A stretch of DNA of 64,000 bases from Globisporangium splendens (taxonomy: Eukaryota > Oomycota > Peronosporomycetes > Pythiales > Pythiaceae). This document shows, one piece after another, positions 24,177 through 34,042 of the stretch. The stretch's first letter is position 1. The number at the start of each line of letters is the position of its first letter. The notes under the pieces were generated by a model. It had not been told where the DNA came from. It worked only from the letters and a program-made list of their open reading frames with translations, and made no database searches. The DNA lies in NCBI GenBank assembly GCA_006386115.1, contig VFIW01000079.1:1-64000 (forward strand). Direction: 5' to 3'. The position numbers were made by a program, and so were the translations under genes.

Positions 24177-25155
24177 CTAGATGCCGGCGAGGTCGAGCGC
24201 CTCCAGGGAGCGCGGGATCGGCAGATCCAGCAGCGCTTCTTCGATGATCGGGTCCACTTCCTCGATGCCGTCGGCAGCGTCCGCGTTCATCGTGCGCGAG
24301 CGACTCGCTTCCTCAAATTGCCGAATGATCGCTTCCGTTTTGTCCACTTCGGTCTCCCACTTTATGGTTTGCGTGCTACAAAAAAATAAAGATATGCCCA
24401 CATGAATGAAACGGCGCTCCATATAAAGGCAATTGCAATGATTCGTGGTGGCCACCATACCTCGTTGCGCCGCCGGGTCCGCTTTCGTTGTAGTTCGACA
24501 CCGCGAGCTCCAGATCTGGCTGGTGGATGATCATCGTCGGGTGTTTCGTGATGCGGATGCCATTCCAGAGCCATTTGGGCGCATCGGCCGTGACCACAAT
24601 CTCCTCAGAAAACGCTGCTAAGTACTCGGATTCGTCTTTCTCAATGCCGTGATCGCGTGTGAACCTAGACGTTGAATAACAACGCACGAGCACCAAAATT
24701 TTATAGAAATGACCACAAACACCAAGTAGTCAAATGTGTGGATGCAAATTCCACCTGCAAAATTCGGACACGGTCGCGACTTTGGTCCAGTTTTGCAGTT
24801 TGCGCAGCACCATGATGATGATGCCCGTGACGTTGGCGCCATCGAGGCAATGCAGATACACGGGCAGGTTCTCCTGCTTGATCACGATCTGCAGGATCTG
24901 GCTCACGGTCGTCGGCGACACGGTCACGTTGTCGGACGTGAACTTCTCGGCGTAGAAGTGGTAGTTGACGATCTTCTCGGCCGCGCAAAACTCGGCCAAG
25001 TCGGACGTCGGCGGCTCAGGGATGACCGAGATCACGGTCTTGAGCCCCAGCCGGTTGAGGAAGCGGAAGTTCTTGAGCGTCGGGTACGAGCCGCGGTAGA
25101 GTCCCTGCTGCACGTTGCTGAAGCGGAACGGAGGGATCAGCGCCGGCGCACTCAT
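24177..25155 (-). CDS. OCA6-like tyrosine-phosphatase-fold protein, catalytic Arg absent
   Basis: Three exons: 24755-25155, 24461-24664 and 24177-24375. All junctions are GT-AG and in frame, giving 267 aa. The N-terminal 150 residues match the Y_phosphatase2 (SIW14/OCA) family: PPFRFSNVQQGLYRGSYPTLKN, then LGLKTVISVIPEPP, and the P-loop region PVYLHCLDGANVTG. In an active enzyme the loop is HCxxGxxR; here the Arg position is Val, so the Cys is kept but C-x5-R is broken, as in some OCA4/OCA6 members. The C-terminal 110 residues are acidic with no recognised domain. I take the ATG at 25155 (GCCATGA context); ATGs at 25170 and further upstream are in frame. Activity is doubtful; a regulatory or inositol-pyrophosphate-related role is inference. 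Confidence 0.8.
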
Positions 25156-25689
25156 GGCCACGGCGCACATGCGAGGACGATCTGTTGTTGTCTTGCGGAT
25201 ATGAGCTGAGCGATGACGCCTTGTGGTGCTGATTCGGGATTTTTGTCCCTCGTGTCCTGAACTTTGCTTGTGGGTCAAATGAGAGTTGATGATGGGTAAA
25301 GCCCACGAGAGGGATTTGGGGTGTCAGTTGAACCCGTTTTGACCCGCTCTTGACACTTGGCTGTCATCAATGTGTGTTCTGCTTTCGACATCGGTGGTGT
25401 TGAGAATGTGTGATGTTTAGATTCGCAGTGCGAACTTCGCACTAAATCCTCCAACCCACATCCAAACCCGACCCATTCCAACCCTTTCTGATCAGAGTAG
25501 GCGGGTCCACAAGAAGACCCGCATGGGTTGCCTACATCAACCAAACCCAACCCGCGGGGAAAGTCAAGGTCCAAGGAGGGGCGACACGTTTCGCGTGATG
25601 CTGCCATCACATCACACACATCCAGATAGTTAATCGCCACGTGAAGCGCATCGTCCATCTTTCTTCTCTTCTGTTACTCTCTCGCCACG
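25156..25689. promoter_or_regulatory. Divergent promoter spacer with ACCCG-type repeats
   Basis: This spacer lies between two head-to-head genes. It is rich in AACCCG/GACCCG hexamers in both orientations and has a perfect 7-bp inverted repeat at 25501-25522. No initiator was chosen with confidence. Confidence 0.45.
25501..25522. repeat. Perfect inverted repeat GCGGGTC / GACCCGC
   Basis: Seven-bp arms are separated by an 8-nt loop, inside a patch with several further ACCCG/CGGGT motifs. It could be a dimeric factor site or a small hairpin. Confidence 0.7.
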
Positions 25690-26403
25690 ATGTTCGTGAT
25701 GGTGAACGCGGGGACCGACAACCCCTGGCTGATCGCGCTGCTGCTGTTCGTGCAGGTGATCGTGCCGATCCTGCAGTCGAGCGCCGGCAGCGACGATGAT
25801 GACTCGCAGGCGACCAACCTGCTCGCACTCTTCATCTTGGGTCTCGCGCTGCTCTCGGGGTGGAAGCTTGCGCGCTTTTCCCGCATCCTGCGCGACATGC
25901 GCGGACTGTACCCGCATCTGTCGTGGCTCGCGTTCTTCAAAGAGGCGTATGCGCGGTCGCAGGCTCAGTCCGCTGCTGCTGCCGCGGCTGCGCGTGCGGC
26001 GAGGGAGACTGCGAATGGCGGCGACGCGACCAACTCGGAGAATTTCAACAAAGTGATGCGTATGATCCAGGTGATGCCGACGGAGGAGTTCAAGACGCCC
26101 GCAGAGCTGCAGCATGCGACGATCTGTGAGCTGAAAGAGCGCTTGAAGCGCCGTGATGTCGCGTACTCCGGCTGCGTGGAGCGCAAGGAGCTGGTCGATT
26201 TGCTGGTCGAGTTCCGCGGTGGTCCGTCGAACAACGACACGTGCTGTATCTGCTGCGAAGAGTACCAGTCGGGCGATGTGATGCGGTTGCTGCGGAAGTG
26301 CAAGCACGAGTTCCACTTGGAATGCCTGGACAAGTGGGCGTTCTCGTCCGTGAACCTGCAGCGTCTGCCATCGTGTCCATTGTGCAATCAAGCGCTGGAA
26401 TGA
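25690..26403 (+). CDS. Membrane RING-H2 protein, putative E3 ubiquitin ligase
   Basis: Single exon, 237 aa. Two hydrophobic segments (about residues 13-30, WLIALLLFVQVIVPIL, and 44-58, LLALFILGLALLSGW) predict membrane insertion. An Ala-rich linker follows. A stretch at about 135-175 (ATICELKERLKRRDVAYSGCVERKELVDLL) resembles SAP/MANF-C helical domains. The C-terminal RING-H2 reads CCIC-x11-14-C-x-H-x2-H-x2-C...CPLC (CKHEFHLECLDKW). The architecture suggests an organelle-membrane ubiquitin ligase; substrate is unknown. The ATG lies just after a CT-rich tract in the divergent promoter. Confidence 0.85.
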   Translation: MFVMVNAGTDNPWLIALLLFVQVIVPILQSSAGSDDDDSQATNLLALFILGLALLSGWKLARFSRILRDMRGLYPHLSWLAFFKEAYARSQAQSAAAAAAARAARETANGGDATNSENFNKVMRMIQVMPTEEFKTPAELQHATICELKERLKRRDVAYSGCVERKELVDLLVEFRGGPSNNDTCCICCEEYQSGDVMRLLRKCKHEFHLECLDKWAFSSVNLQRLPSCPLCNQALE

Positions 26404-26937
26404 GCTGGAAAACGACCAGCGCATTTTTAGTTTACTGCTGTGGAGATGCGCAACAACAACAACAACAGCTAACTACCTGCATTGTTGTGCAATCGACACG
26501 AAAGGTCACGAGCGCCAGCGCAACTCAGCCAACGACGTGCACAACAAGGATACCATGCTGTGTATCCATCCGTGCGTCCATCGGGAGCAGTAGGAAACCG
26601 AAAATCAAGACACACACAAATTCGTCATGGTCTCCGATTTTCTCGCGCTGTGCAACGCCAAGCGACGATTACTCCCACCTCGTTGCAGACACAAGCAAAA
26701 GCAACGCGATGGCCAGCATCATAGCGAATCCTTACTTCTTATCTACTAGTTGGCTCTATTTAGCTGTAATTATCAATCGAACTAACACAGCCGCAGCTTC
26801 CACACTCGGCATCATTTCTCCATGCCATCATCACCTGCTTTTAAGAGAAGAGCAATGCCACTAAAATGAGTTCCTCGCTTTACTGACCGTCACCCGTTTG
26901 CGCTGTACACCAACAACCATTCTGCCATTCTGACAGC
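26404..26937. other. Intergenic spacer, RING gene to RCC1-like gene
   Basis: Contains an (AAC)n run near 26450-26467. Open frames crossing it continue from the RING gene in the wrong frame and look like chance. The RCC1-like promoter should be in the last 150 bp. Confidence 0.45.
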
Positions 26938-28214
26938 ATGATGCTCAGGAGCAAGCGCATCGTCCAGACGCCGTTGCGCATGCGCGCCGCATCCACGCAC
27001 TCGGGCGCAGGGCTCTACTCGTACGGCGAAGGGTACCTCGGCTCGCTCGGCACTGGCTCCTACGACAACGTCGCGGTCCCCACGCAGCTCGCGAGCACGA
27101 CGGAGCTCGGAGTCATCACGCAGCTGTCTGCGGGCTGGGCACACGCGGGCTTCATCGCGGACGGCAACGCGTACGTGTATGGACGCACGCAGTCGTTCCG
27201 CGACGTGATCCGTTCGACCAACATCCAGCGCATCGCGCCGTGGCTGCTCTCGTGGATGAACAGCTTCACGCTCAAGCGCGGCGTCGACACGCTGCTGCCT
27301 GCGCACGTGGAGCTCCCGGATAGCGAAAAGGCCAAGAAGATCGTGTGTTCGACGGCGCTGACGTTCATCCTGACCGAGAGCGGCAAGCTGTTCACGTTCG
27401 GCGCCAACTCGTACGGCCAGTGCGGCAACAACGTCGAGGGTGTGAGCGAAGTGGAACCACAGCACGTGCAATTCGGAGACGGCGACGAGGTCGTTGACAT
27501 CGCCGCGGGCTATCAGCACGGTCTCGCGGTCACCAAGCATGGCGCCGTGTTCTCGTGGGGCAAGGGCGAGCGCGGTCAATTGGGTTTTGGCACCGCGAAC
27601 ATCAAGTCCCCGCAGGAGATCATCGCGCTCAAGGGCAAGAAGATCGTGGCCGTGCGTGCGGGTTTCAACCACTCGAGTGCGCTGACCGACGACGGCGAAC
27701 TGTTTGTGTGGGGCAAATTGCTCAACCTGAAGGGCAAAGAGGAGAGCAACGGCGACCAGATCATCCCGCGCCTCGTGCGCACGAGCGACGCTGTGACCCT
27801 GCTGGAATGCAGTCATTTCCACACATCGTACATAACAGGTAAGCCACAAACTGATGCTTTATCTGACATGAAAGCTCATAAATTTGTTTGCCTCTCTCTT
27901 TTCTAGCGGATGACAAGATCTGGATCGTGGGGCGCACGCCGTCGGGACGCCAGGAGAAGCAGGACCAGCTCGTCCACGTGTCGTCGACGATGCACGCGAC
28001 GCCGTTCCAGATCACGAACGAGCAGCTCGTGTCGGCAAGTTCGATCCGCAGGATCGGCAAGGGCGTCGACAGCAGCGCGTTCGTCACCAAGGACGGCAGA
28101 GCGTTCGAGTGGACGTACACTGGCGGTCTGAAACGCGTGGACGACACCAAGCACTTGCGAGTGGAAGCCCTCGAGAGCGGCTTCAAGTACCGCTTGCTGC
28201 TCGCAACCAAGTAG
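26938..28214 (+). CDS. RCC1-repeat (beta-propeller) protein, possibly mitochondrial
   Basis: Exons 26938-27838 and 27907-28214 (68-nt GTAAGC...TAG intron) give 402 aa. RCC1 repeats are seen as LYSYGEGYLGSLGTG, LFTFGANSYGQCGNN, VFSWGKGERGQLGFG and LFVWGKLL with the usual xAGxxHSxAL strands between. The protein is too short and divergent to be the Ran exchange factor itself. The first 20 residues are Arg-rich with no acidic residue (MMLRSKRIVQTPLRMRAAST), like a mitochondrial presequence, which recalls RCC1L. Localisation is inference. A second Met directly follows the first, so the start is uncertain by one codon. Confidence 0.82.
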
Positions 28215-28288
28215 CTTTTGAGCTCTCATAACACTATGCAATAGAAACAAGCACTCTAGCAGCAAATACAAGCTTCAGCTGATGATGC

Positions 28289-28310
28289 CACACACACACA
28301 CACACACACA
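28289..28310. repeat. (CA)n microsatellite
   Basis: About 11 CA units lie in the 3' flank between the RCC1-like gene and the convergent cramped-like gene. Confidence 0.9.
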
Positions 28311-28433
28311 GAAAGCGTTCATGAAAAATGACTCTTGTTTATTTGTCTATTATACCGATACGGAACGCTTCGCCACTCCTACTTACAATACAATGCAAAA
28401 CTTTCATGCTAACTCTCTCGTTTCGTCCTATTC

Positions 28434-28689
28434 TTACAAATCAAATTCTTCTTTCGCGACGAGCATCGGCGTGATACGACGACGCAGGCGTTGCGTGTTG
28501 GGGCTGCAGTCCACAAAGTTGTCGTCGTCGTTTTCGTCCAAAAGCGCTGCCAGTGGACACGCTGGGTCACTTCGCTTCTTGTCTTCACAAGCTAGGAGCT
28601 CGCCGTGGAACGCCATGCTCTCTCCAAACTGCTGGAGACCACGCGCAGGAGATGGAGAGGCTGACCTGCCTTTGCTTCTGCTTTTGGTT

Positions 28690-28720
<31 letters not shown>

Positions 28721-30929
28721 CGGCGGAACTGTCTTCCCCCAAGTCCGCAAAGCTGATCTCCTCGGCAAACAGGCTCCCAGGGGAACGCACAAGGTTCTCG
28801 CTCTCATGCTGCTTCTCCAGCACCCAACTCGGTGTCTCTGTCGACCATGCGTAGTGCACCACCACCACGTTCTCGTTCTTCAACTGGGTGCCGCAGCGTT
28901 TCCAGATATCCAAGCACGTGACCGATCGATCGTACGCCGACCAACTACCAGCCGAGGCATCGGCTTCTTCTTGCAACGTGGCGTCGCGCTGCTTATCGTA
29001 AAAGTGTAGACGCGCATTCGCAGGTACGAGCTCCCGCACATGCTTCCATTTCTTTGCCATATGCTGTGCGACTTCCGAGATCTTCTTTGTCGACGTGAGC
29101 TTCAGTTCGACCTTCGGGTTGCATCCTGAGCTCGCGACGTGGGTCTTGGTGACGCTGTCCATGGGCACAATACGCATCTTGATGTACATTTTCTTTTTCG
29201 AGCTCTGTGGCTGTGGTGTCTGCGAGTGCAGGTGCTCTCGATGTAGCTGCTGGGAGAACCCGGACGTCGGCGCAGGGCTCACAAACAATTCCACGTGCTG
29301 TCGTTTGGCCTTCGACGGCGTCTCGTCCACGATGGTGCTACCAACGCCAGCATCCGACAACGACTCGACGCGTTTGCGCTTTGGCGCATGCATCACGAAT
29401 GCATTGCCAACCATAGCTGCCGATTGCTGCGGCTGAACGGTGTGGGGAGGAGGAACAAGTTTGGCTACAGCGTTGTCTACAGCAGGTGCAGCAAGAGCGC
29501 GCTTCTTTCGTACCATTGGATGGTGCACGACCACTTTCTCCGCAGCATCCGCAGACTGTGCCGCAGCAGTGGAACGAGCAGCGCTTGGTGCAGGAGCCGA
29601 CAGCGAAAATACACTGGGCCGTGGAGCTGGAGCTTCGCGCGCGCGGGACAAGTGCTGCTCTGCGTGCTTCATTGCGAGGTACGATGGAGCTGAGTTGTAC
29701 GTAAAGTTGGCCAACGATTTGGCTTTCAGCATCTGCCTTCGACTGCGGATAATCGACTGCAGCAGCACATGCGAGAGCCGCTTCTTAATCGCTGGATCAG
29801 CCGTCGCAACATTCTGAAAGCTGCAAGCACATAAAAACAAATAGAGCAAAGCAAAGGTCAATCGCTGGTAGTATAACAAGTCAATAAATCATCGACAGCA
29901 CGTGCTCTTTCTTGTGGCTATCATCGGTCAGCAGCTTGCTCCAACACCACACAGCGATGCGCACTTCGTCTGGGTTCGTCAGATCGATGTCGTTCTCGAG
30001 CTCCTTGAGCAAGCCCGTGATGTTGCTGAGCACGATCGTGTAGAAAAGCCGCACTTCGATCACGTTCTTCGTCTTGATCTTCTTACTGATCGCGTCGAAC
30101 CGCTGCAAGAGCAGCGTGCTGAACGACGAGTCCTTGTCGACCGACGGCCACTTGTTCTTGAACGTCGAGAAAAACGCGTTCTGCTCGTGTTCGGTCCACG
30201 TCGTCGACAGCGGCTCGTTCTTGGTCGACCGCCGTCGCTTCACGGTGCTTGTGTTGTGGTTGTGGTGCAGCATGTTCACGTGCGGTTGCTCGACCCGCAC
30301 AGGCGTGAGGAAGCTGTGGCTCGCCGTCTGCGTCTCTGGTGTCTTTGCGGACGTGTTCACGAGCGTGAGTGCTTTTCTCCGCTTGCGAGCCGCCGATGTG
30401 GTCGCGGCGCTCGTTGGTCGAGTGGCGGCGTTCACCGTAATGGAGGTGCTCTTGGGAGTGGCTGCGCTTGCCGCGTCGGAGCGTGGAGACTGCACTGTAG
30501 TGGCTTTTCTTGGTGTCGACACTGATTTGTGGTCGCTGCTGCTATCAGTAGCACTGGTCTGGTGATGCCGCTCGACAGGCTCGGCCTTTGCAGCGAGAAT
30601 CGGCGACAAGTCCGACTCGAACGGGAATTCCGGGTGGCCGCTGCCCACGAGCTGCTGGTCGCCCTCGTACTCGAACGACGAGTCCCCGCTGAGCATCGGG
30701 AACAGCGACTGCACGTCGTCGTGGTCGAGAATCGGCAGCGAGGTGTTGAGCACGTCGTGGTCGCCCGCCATCATCGCGAGACCGTCCAACTGGTCGGCGT
30801 CGTCAAGCCACGAGCTCAACGACAACGAATCTGTCGGTAAAATAGGCGAATACACAGAGTTATGAGTCATAATATCGCACAGATAATATGCGTTCATGAT
30901 GTGTGCGTACCTCGACCGGAGTGCTCCAT
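28434..30929 (-). CDS. Cramped / TKI1-like SANT-domain nuclear protein
   Basis: Exon 1 is only 19 nt (30911-30929, MEHSGR plus one base), joined by a GTACGC...CAG intron to 29902-30830. A second intron (29814-29901) leads to 28434-29813, giving about 775 aa. The second junction is tentative: donor GTGCTG and acceptor CTTTCAG keep frame, and a pair at 29897/29820 also does. Upstream ATGs at 30897 are possible but lack the Kozak/intron logic. A SANT/Myb-like segment (TTWTEHEQNAFFSTFKNKW ... KTKNVIEVRLFYTIVLSNI) lies in the middle of exon 2. Exon 3 holds the ubiquitin-like segment seen in plant TKI1 and animal Cramped (MRIVPMDSVTK...ELKLTSTKKISEVAQHM). The rest is Ser/Pro-rich. Cramped proteins act with Polycomb and at histone genes in animals. 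Confidence 0.75.
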
Positions 30930-31125
30930 AATATCAATTTAAACAGATCCACAGCGCTGTCAATAGACGGGATTACACGCAGAGAGGGGTATGCACGCGT
31001 GCGCAAAGGATCGGTCTTCTGGGCGTGCGTGTCTGCGGGTGCGCGCGGCTTCTCTCTGCGGTGCTGCACGTGGAACTGCGGACCTCTCTTCTTCCTGCTT
31101 TGCTTGAGGCGGTTGCTGTACTGAC

Positions 31126-31232
31126 TTGGCGCGAAATATGGCACGTATGTTCGCGCGGCGCAGCAAAGCTGACAGCACCGAACTTAAGCGGAAAGCGCGC
31201 CAAAACCAAATATCCAAACTCCGCGCCAAAAA
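31126..31232 (-). promoter_or_regulatory. Cluster of three E2F-like sites
   Basis: TTGGCGCGAAA (31126), GCGCGCCAAAA (31195) and CCGCGCCAAAAA (31221) all fit the E2F/DP consensus within 107 bp. They sit 200-300 bp upstream of the cramped-like start. They suggest G1/S control; no factor is shown. Confidence 0.45.
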
Positions 31233-32846
31233 TCAGATGGAGAGAACTTGTGCATCCATCTGGTAGGAGTAGGTGCGGGAACTGCAAGCAATGCACAGAA
31301 AGAGGCTCAAACAACATGCTCCACCATCATCACATATGCATGCACTCGAACTCTATGGAGTTTTACGCAACAGCATGCACGACGTTTGCGCGCTTTAGAT
31401 GCACAGGATATCTGGTGTTGGAGGATGCTTTGCTTTCTGTCTGCGTCTGTTGTGCGAAGAATAACTACGTAAGAATGACTCTCAGAGCTTATCGTTGTTG
31501 CAGGCACGACGAAGGAGAGCATCGGCTTTTTGTAAGACGTATGCAACCGCATGCACTGAATCCAAGTCCAGGTGCAGTGAAGTGGTTCCTGATCCCAAAC
31601 CGAACTTATCTCAATTTGAACAGCATTTTTGGTGTTAGGTTCGCGTTTTGACAACGCATGTACTGAAAGAAGATCGATTGAGACACTTGCTCGACTTTTT
31701 CATCATTTCGGCGTGGACAACAGGTGCGAACACTATTAGCGCTGCTGCAGTTGGTCTCTTTTCGTAAAATGCAGCCATTAAAGAAGGACGAAGCCGTCCC
31801 CGAGTGTCATCCTGAAGGTGCAGCCACTGCTCTCGACGGGACTGGAAACTGAATCACCCCGACACTGCAGTCTTGAGTTCTGTGAGCTCAGGTTCGTCGT
31901 CGTGATCTGCCTGTGCGCACATCACTTTGCATGACATAATTGTGTTTCGAGCACGAATGGAGACGGGTCTCGCACTAGCAATCGGTCGGTAGAAGGTTGC
32001 TCGAGCGTACTCCATCAATAGCTCAAACGAGATCGCAACGCTTCCTTCATGCTGTTCGTCGCCTTCGCAGTTCGTGGTCTTGGAGTCCAAGAATGCTGAC
32101 TTGGGTCGTCAAAAACCGAGCAGAATAATCAAACGACTTGGGGGTCAGAGCCAAGCACATTCCGAGAAACGACAGCAACTTGTTGTCGTTTCGCCACTGA
32201 TCTCGCGTTAATGCAGCGCTGGCAACAAGAGTGGGCGTTCGGCCACGAACACCGCAAACCCAAGGCTGCATGACGCGCTTTCATCTATCCCTTGCTGCGC
32301 ACAGGCGGCGAGTGTGCACCCCCAGATCGGAGTCATGACGCGGGTGGAATTTGCAAAGGTCAAATAAGAGGCAGCGAAGGGGTTGTAACATGCTCTTTTG
32401 ACATAAGAGCACTAAGCATTCCCTCACTCGCTTAAATTCTCTCCTTCCTTCCTTTGCTCTGCTCTTCTAGAAGAAATAGACAAGTTTTCTACGGTTGCAA
32501 GAGCAAATCGTCCACATCTCACTTGACGTTTACTTTGTGTCCCTCACAACCCACCATCGTTGCAGAGAAAAAGGTGCAAATCCACGAGCTTCTGACAAGA
32601 GCTTCCTTCAAACTCTCGTTTTGTCTGTCGACTGTGGAATTGCCCAACAGCCTTCTATTAGAAGCAACCCAAAAGATGGAGTGACGCAATCGTCTTTCGG
32701 GTCTTGGTGACGAGTGAGCTAATCACCTCTCTGTGTCGAGGATGACAAAAACAAGAGACAAGATGGGGTGAAGTAATCGATCAACCAACCGCCTCTGAGA
32801 TCTTCCACCCCTCTTCCTGTTCGTCTTTCGACCTCCCGTATCCTTT

Positions 32847-32863
32847 CTCACAATTGAATTTGC
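32847..32863 (+). promoter_or_regulatory. Initiator-like element of AKR copy A
   Basis: CTCACAATTGAATTTGC lies 46 bp before the ATG. The same CACAAT(T/C)NAATTTGC core occurs at the same distance before copies B and E and, less exactly, C and D, so it is conserved within the array. Confidence 0.6.
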
Positions 32864-32908
32864 GCTCCCAGCAATCCAGTCAGCCCAACGTCTCATCTTC
32901 CAGCGACC

Positions 32909-33964
32909 ATGGCCGCCTCCGCTCTCGCTCACAACATGAAGTACCGCTACCTGGGCAACTCGGGTCTCCTGGTCTCCACGCTCTCCTTCGGCAGTTGGGT
33001 CACGTTCGACACGCAGTTGGACTTCGAGAAGGCGTACTCGATCCTGGAGCACGCCTACAAGAACGGCATCAACTTCTTTGATAACGCCGAGATCTACGCG
33101 CATGGTGAGTCCGAGATCATCATGGGAAAGGCCATCAAGGCTGGCATTGAGCGTGGTGTGTGGACTCGCGAAGATCTGGTCATCTCGACCAAGATCTTTT
33201 GGGGCTACCGCAGTGGACCAAACGAGCAGGGGTTGAGTCGCAAGCACATCATCGAAGGCACGAAGGCTGCGCTGAAGCGATTTGACCAGGAGTACGTGGA
33301 CCTGATCTTCTGCCACCGTCCTGACCCACGTACTCCTATTGAGGAGACCGTGCGTGCGATGAACTACGTCATCGATCAGGGTTGGGCTTTCTACTGGGGA
33401 ACCAGCGAATGGAACGCACACGACGTGATCGAAGCGTGTGAGATCGCTGATCGTCTCGGATTGGCGCGTCCAGTCATGGACCAGCCACAATACCACATCC
33501 TGGAACGCTCGCGTGTCGATTACGACTTTGTGAACCTGTACGAGAAGTACAAGTACGGTTTGACGACGTGGTCGCCGCTTGCGTCTGGTGTACTGACTGG
33601 CAAATACAACAACGGCATCCCTGAAGGCTCGCGTCTGTCGCTGCCTCAGTACAAGGAAATGCTTTCGAGCGGTCTCGAGGAGAAGGTTGAGAAGGCCAAG
33701 CAGTTGGAAGAAGTCGCGAAGGAGATCGGCGCCACGTTGGCGCAATTCTCGATCGCTTGGTGTGCTGCCAACAAGAACGTGTCGACTGTGATTCTTGGTG
33801 CTACGAGCATTGCGCAACTCGACGAGAACTTGAAGGCGATGGAGTTTATTGACAAGATCACGCCGGAGATCCGCGAGAAGGTCGATGCGATCGTGCAATT
33901 CAAGCCTCGCGTGTTGCCAAGCGCTGAGCCGTTCATTCACCAATTGCGCTCCAAGTACTTGTAA
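32909..33964 (+). CDS. Aldo-keto reductase, Kv-beta (AKR6) type, copy A
   Basis: Single exon, 351 aa. It is a TIM-barrel NADPH-dependent oxidoreductase of the voltage-gated potassium channel beta-subunit family. The catalytic tetrad is visible as Asp and Tyr in FFDNAEIYAHGESE, Lys in VISTKIFWG and His in FCHRPDPRTP. The cofactor-binding segment TTWSPLASGVLTGKY and the late GATSIAQLDEN helix are present. The start MAASALAHNMKYRYLGNSG follows a CGACCATGG context. The protein is identical to copy B, and the DNA differs at only a few synonymous sites in the first 200 bp. Physiological role (channel modulation or carbonyl/redox metabolism) cannot be told from sequence. Confidence 0.95.
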   Translation: MAASALAHNMKYRYLGNSGLLVSTLSFGSWVTFDTQLDFEKAYSILEHAYKNGINFFDNAEIYAHGESEIIMGKAIKAGIERGVWTREDLVISTKIFWGYRSGPNEQGLSRKHIIEGTKAALKRFDQEYVDLIFCHRPDPRTPIEETVRAMNYVIDQGWAFYWGTSEWNAHDVIEACEIADRLGLARPVMDQPQYHILERSRVDYDFVNLYEKYKYGLTTWSPLASGVLTGKYNNGIPEGSRLSLPQYKEMLSSGLEEKVEKAKQLEEVAKEIGATLAQFSIAWCAANKNVSTVILGATSIAQLDENLKAMEFIDKITPEIREKVDAIVQFKPRVLPSAEPFIHQLRSKYL

Positions 33965-34026
33965 GTGTTTTGTGGTAGTGTGCGTGTAGCTAGCATGCTT
34001 GCAATCTTCTCCCTGGTCTGGGAGTT

Positions 34027-34042
34027 TGAACGGTACTACTGC
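34027..34042. repeat. Left target-site duplication of the LINE
   Basis: TGAACGGTACTACTGC recurs exactly at 35594-35609. The two copies flank the retrotransposon fragment. Confidence 0.8.

Larger units (their letters stand above)
30930..32908. other. Intergenic; cramped-like promoter and AKR copy A promoter
   Basis: About 2 kb with no supported gene. The left end has three E2F-like sites (31126-31136, 31195-31205, 31221-31232). Short minus-strand frames near 31854-32271 lack family similarity I can recognise. The right end carries the AKR-type initiator. Confidence 0.5.

Noticed and set aside
28680..28720. CTG-type triplet run as a separate repeat element
   Set aside because: It lies inside the cramped-like coding exon and encodes a Ser-rich stretch.
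31854..32271. Two overlapping minus-strand frames upstream of AKR copy A
   Set aside because: No family recognised, different frames, no splice pair that joins them cleanly.
32723..33943. Long antisense frames over every AKR copy
   Set aside because: They recur identically because the AKR copies are repeated, and their sequence has no protein-like family signature.
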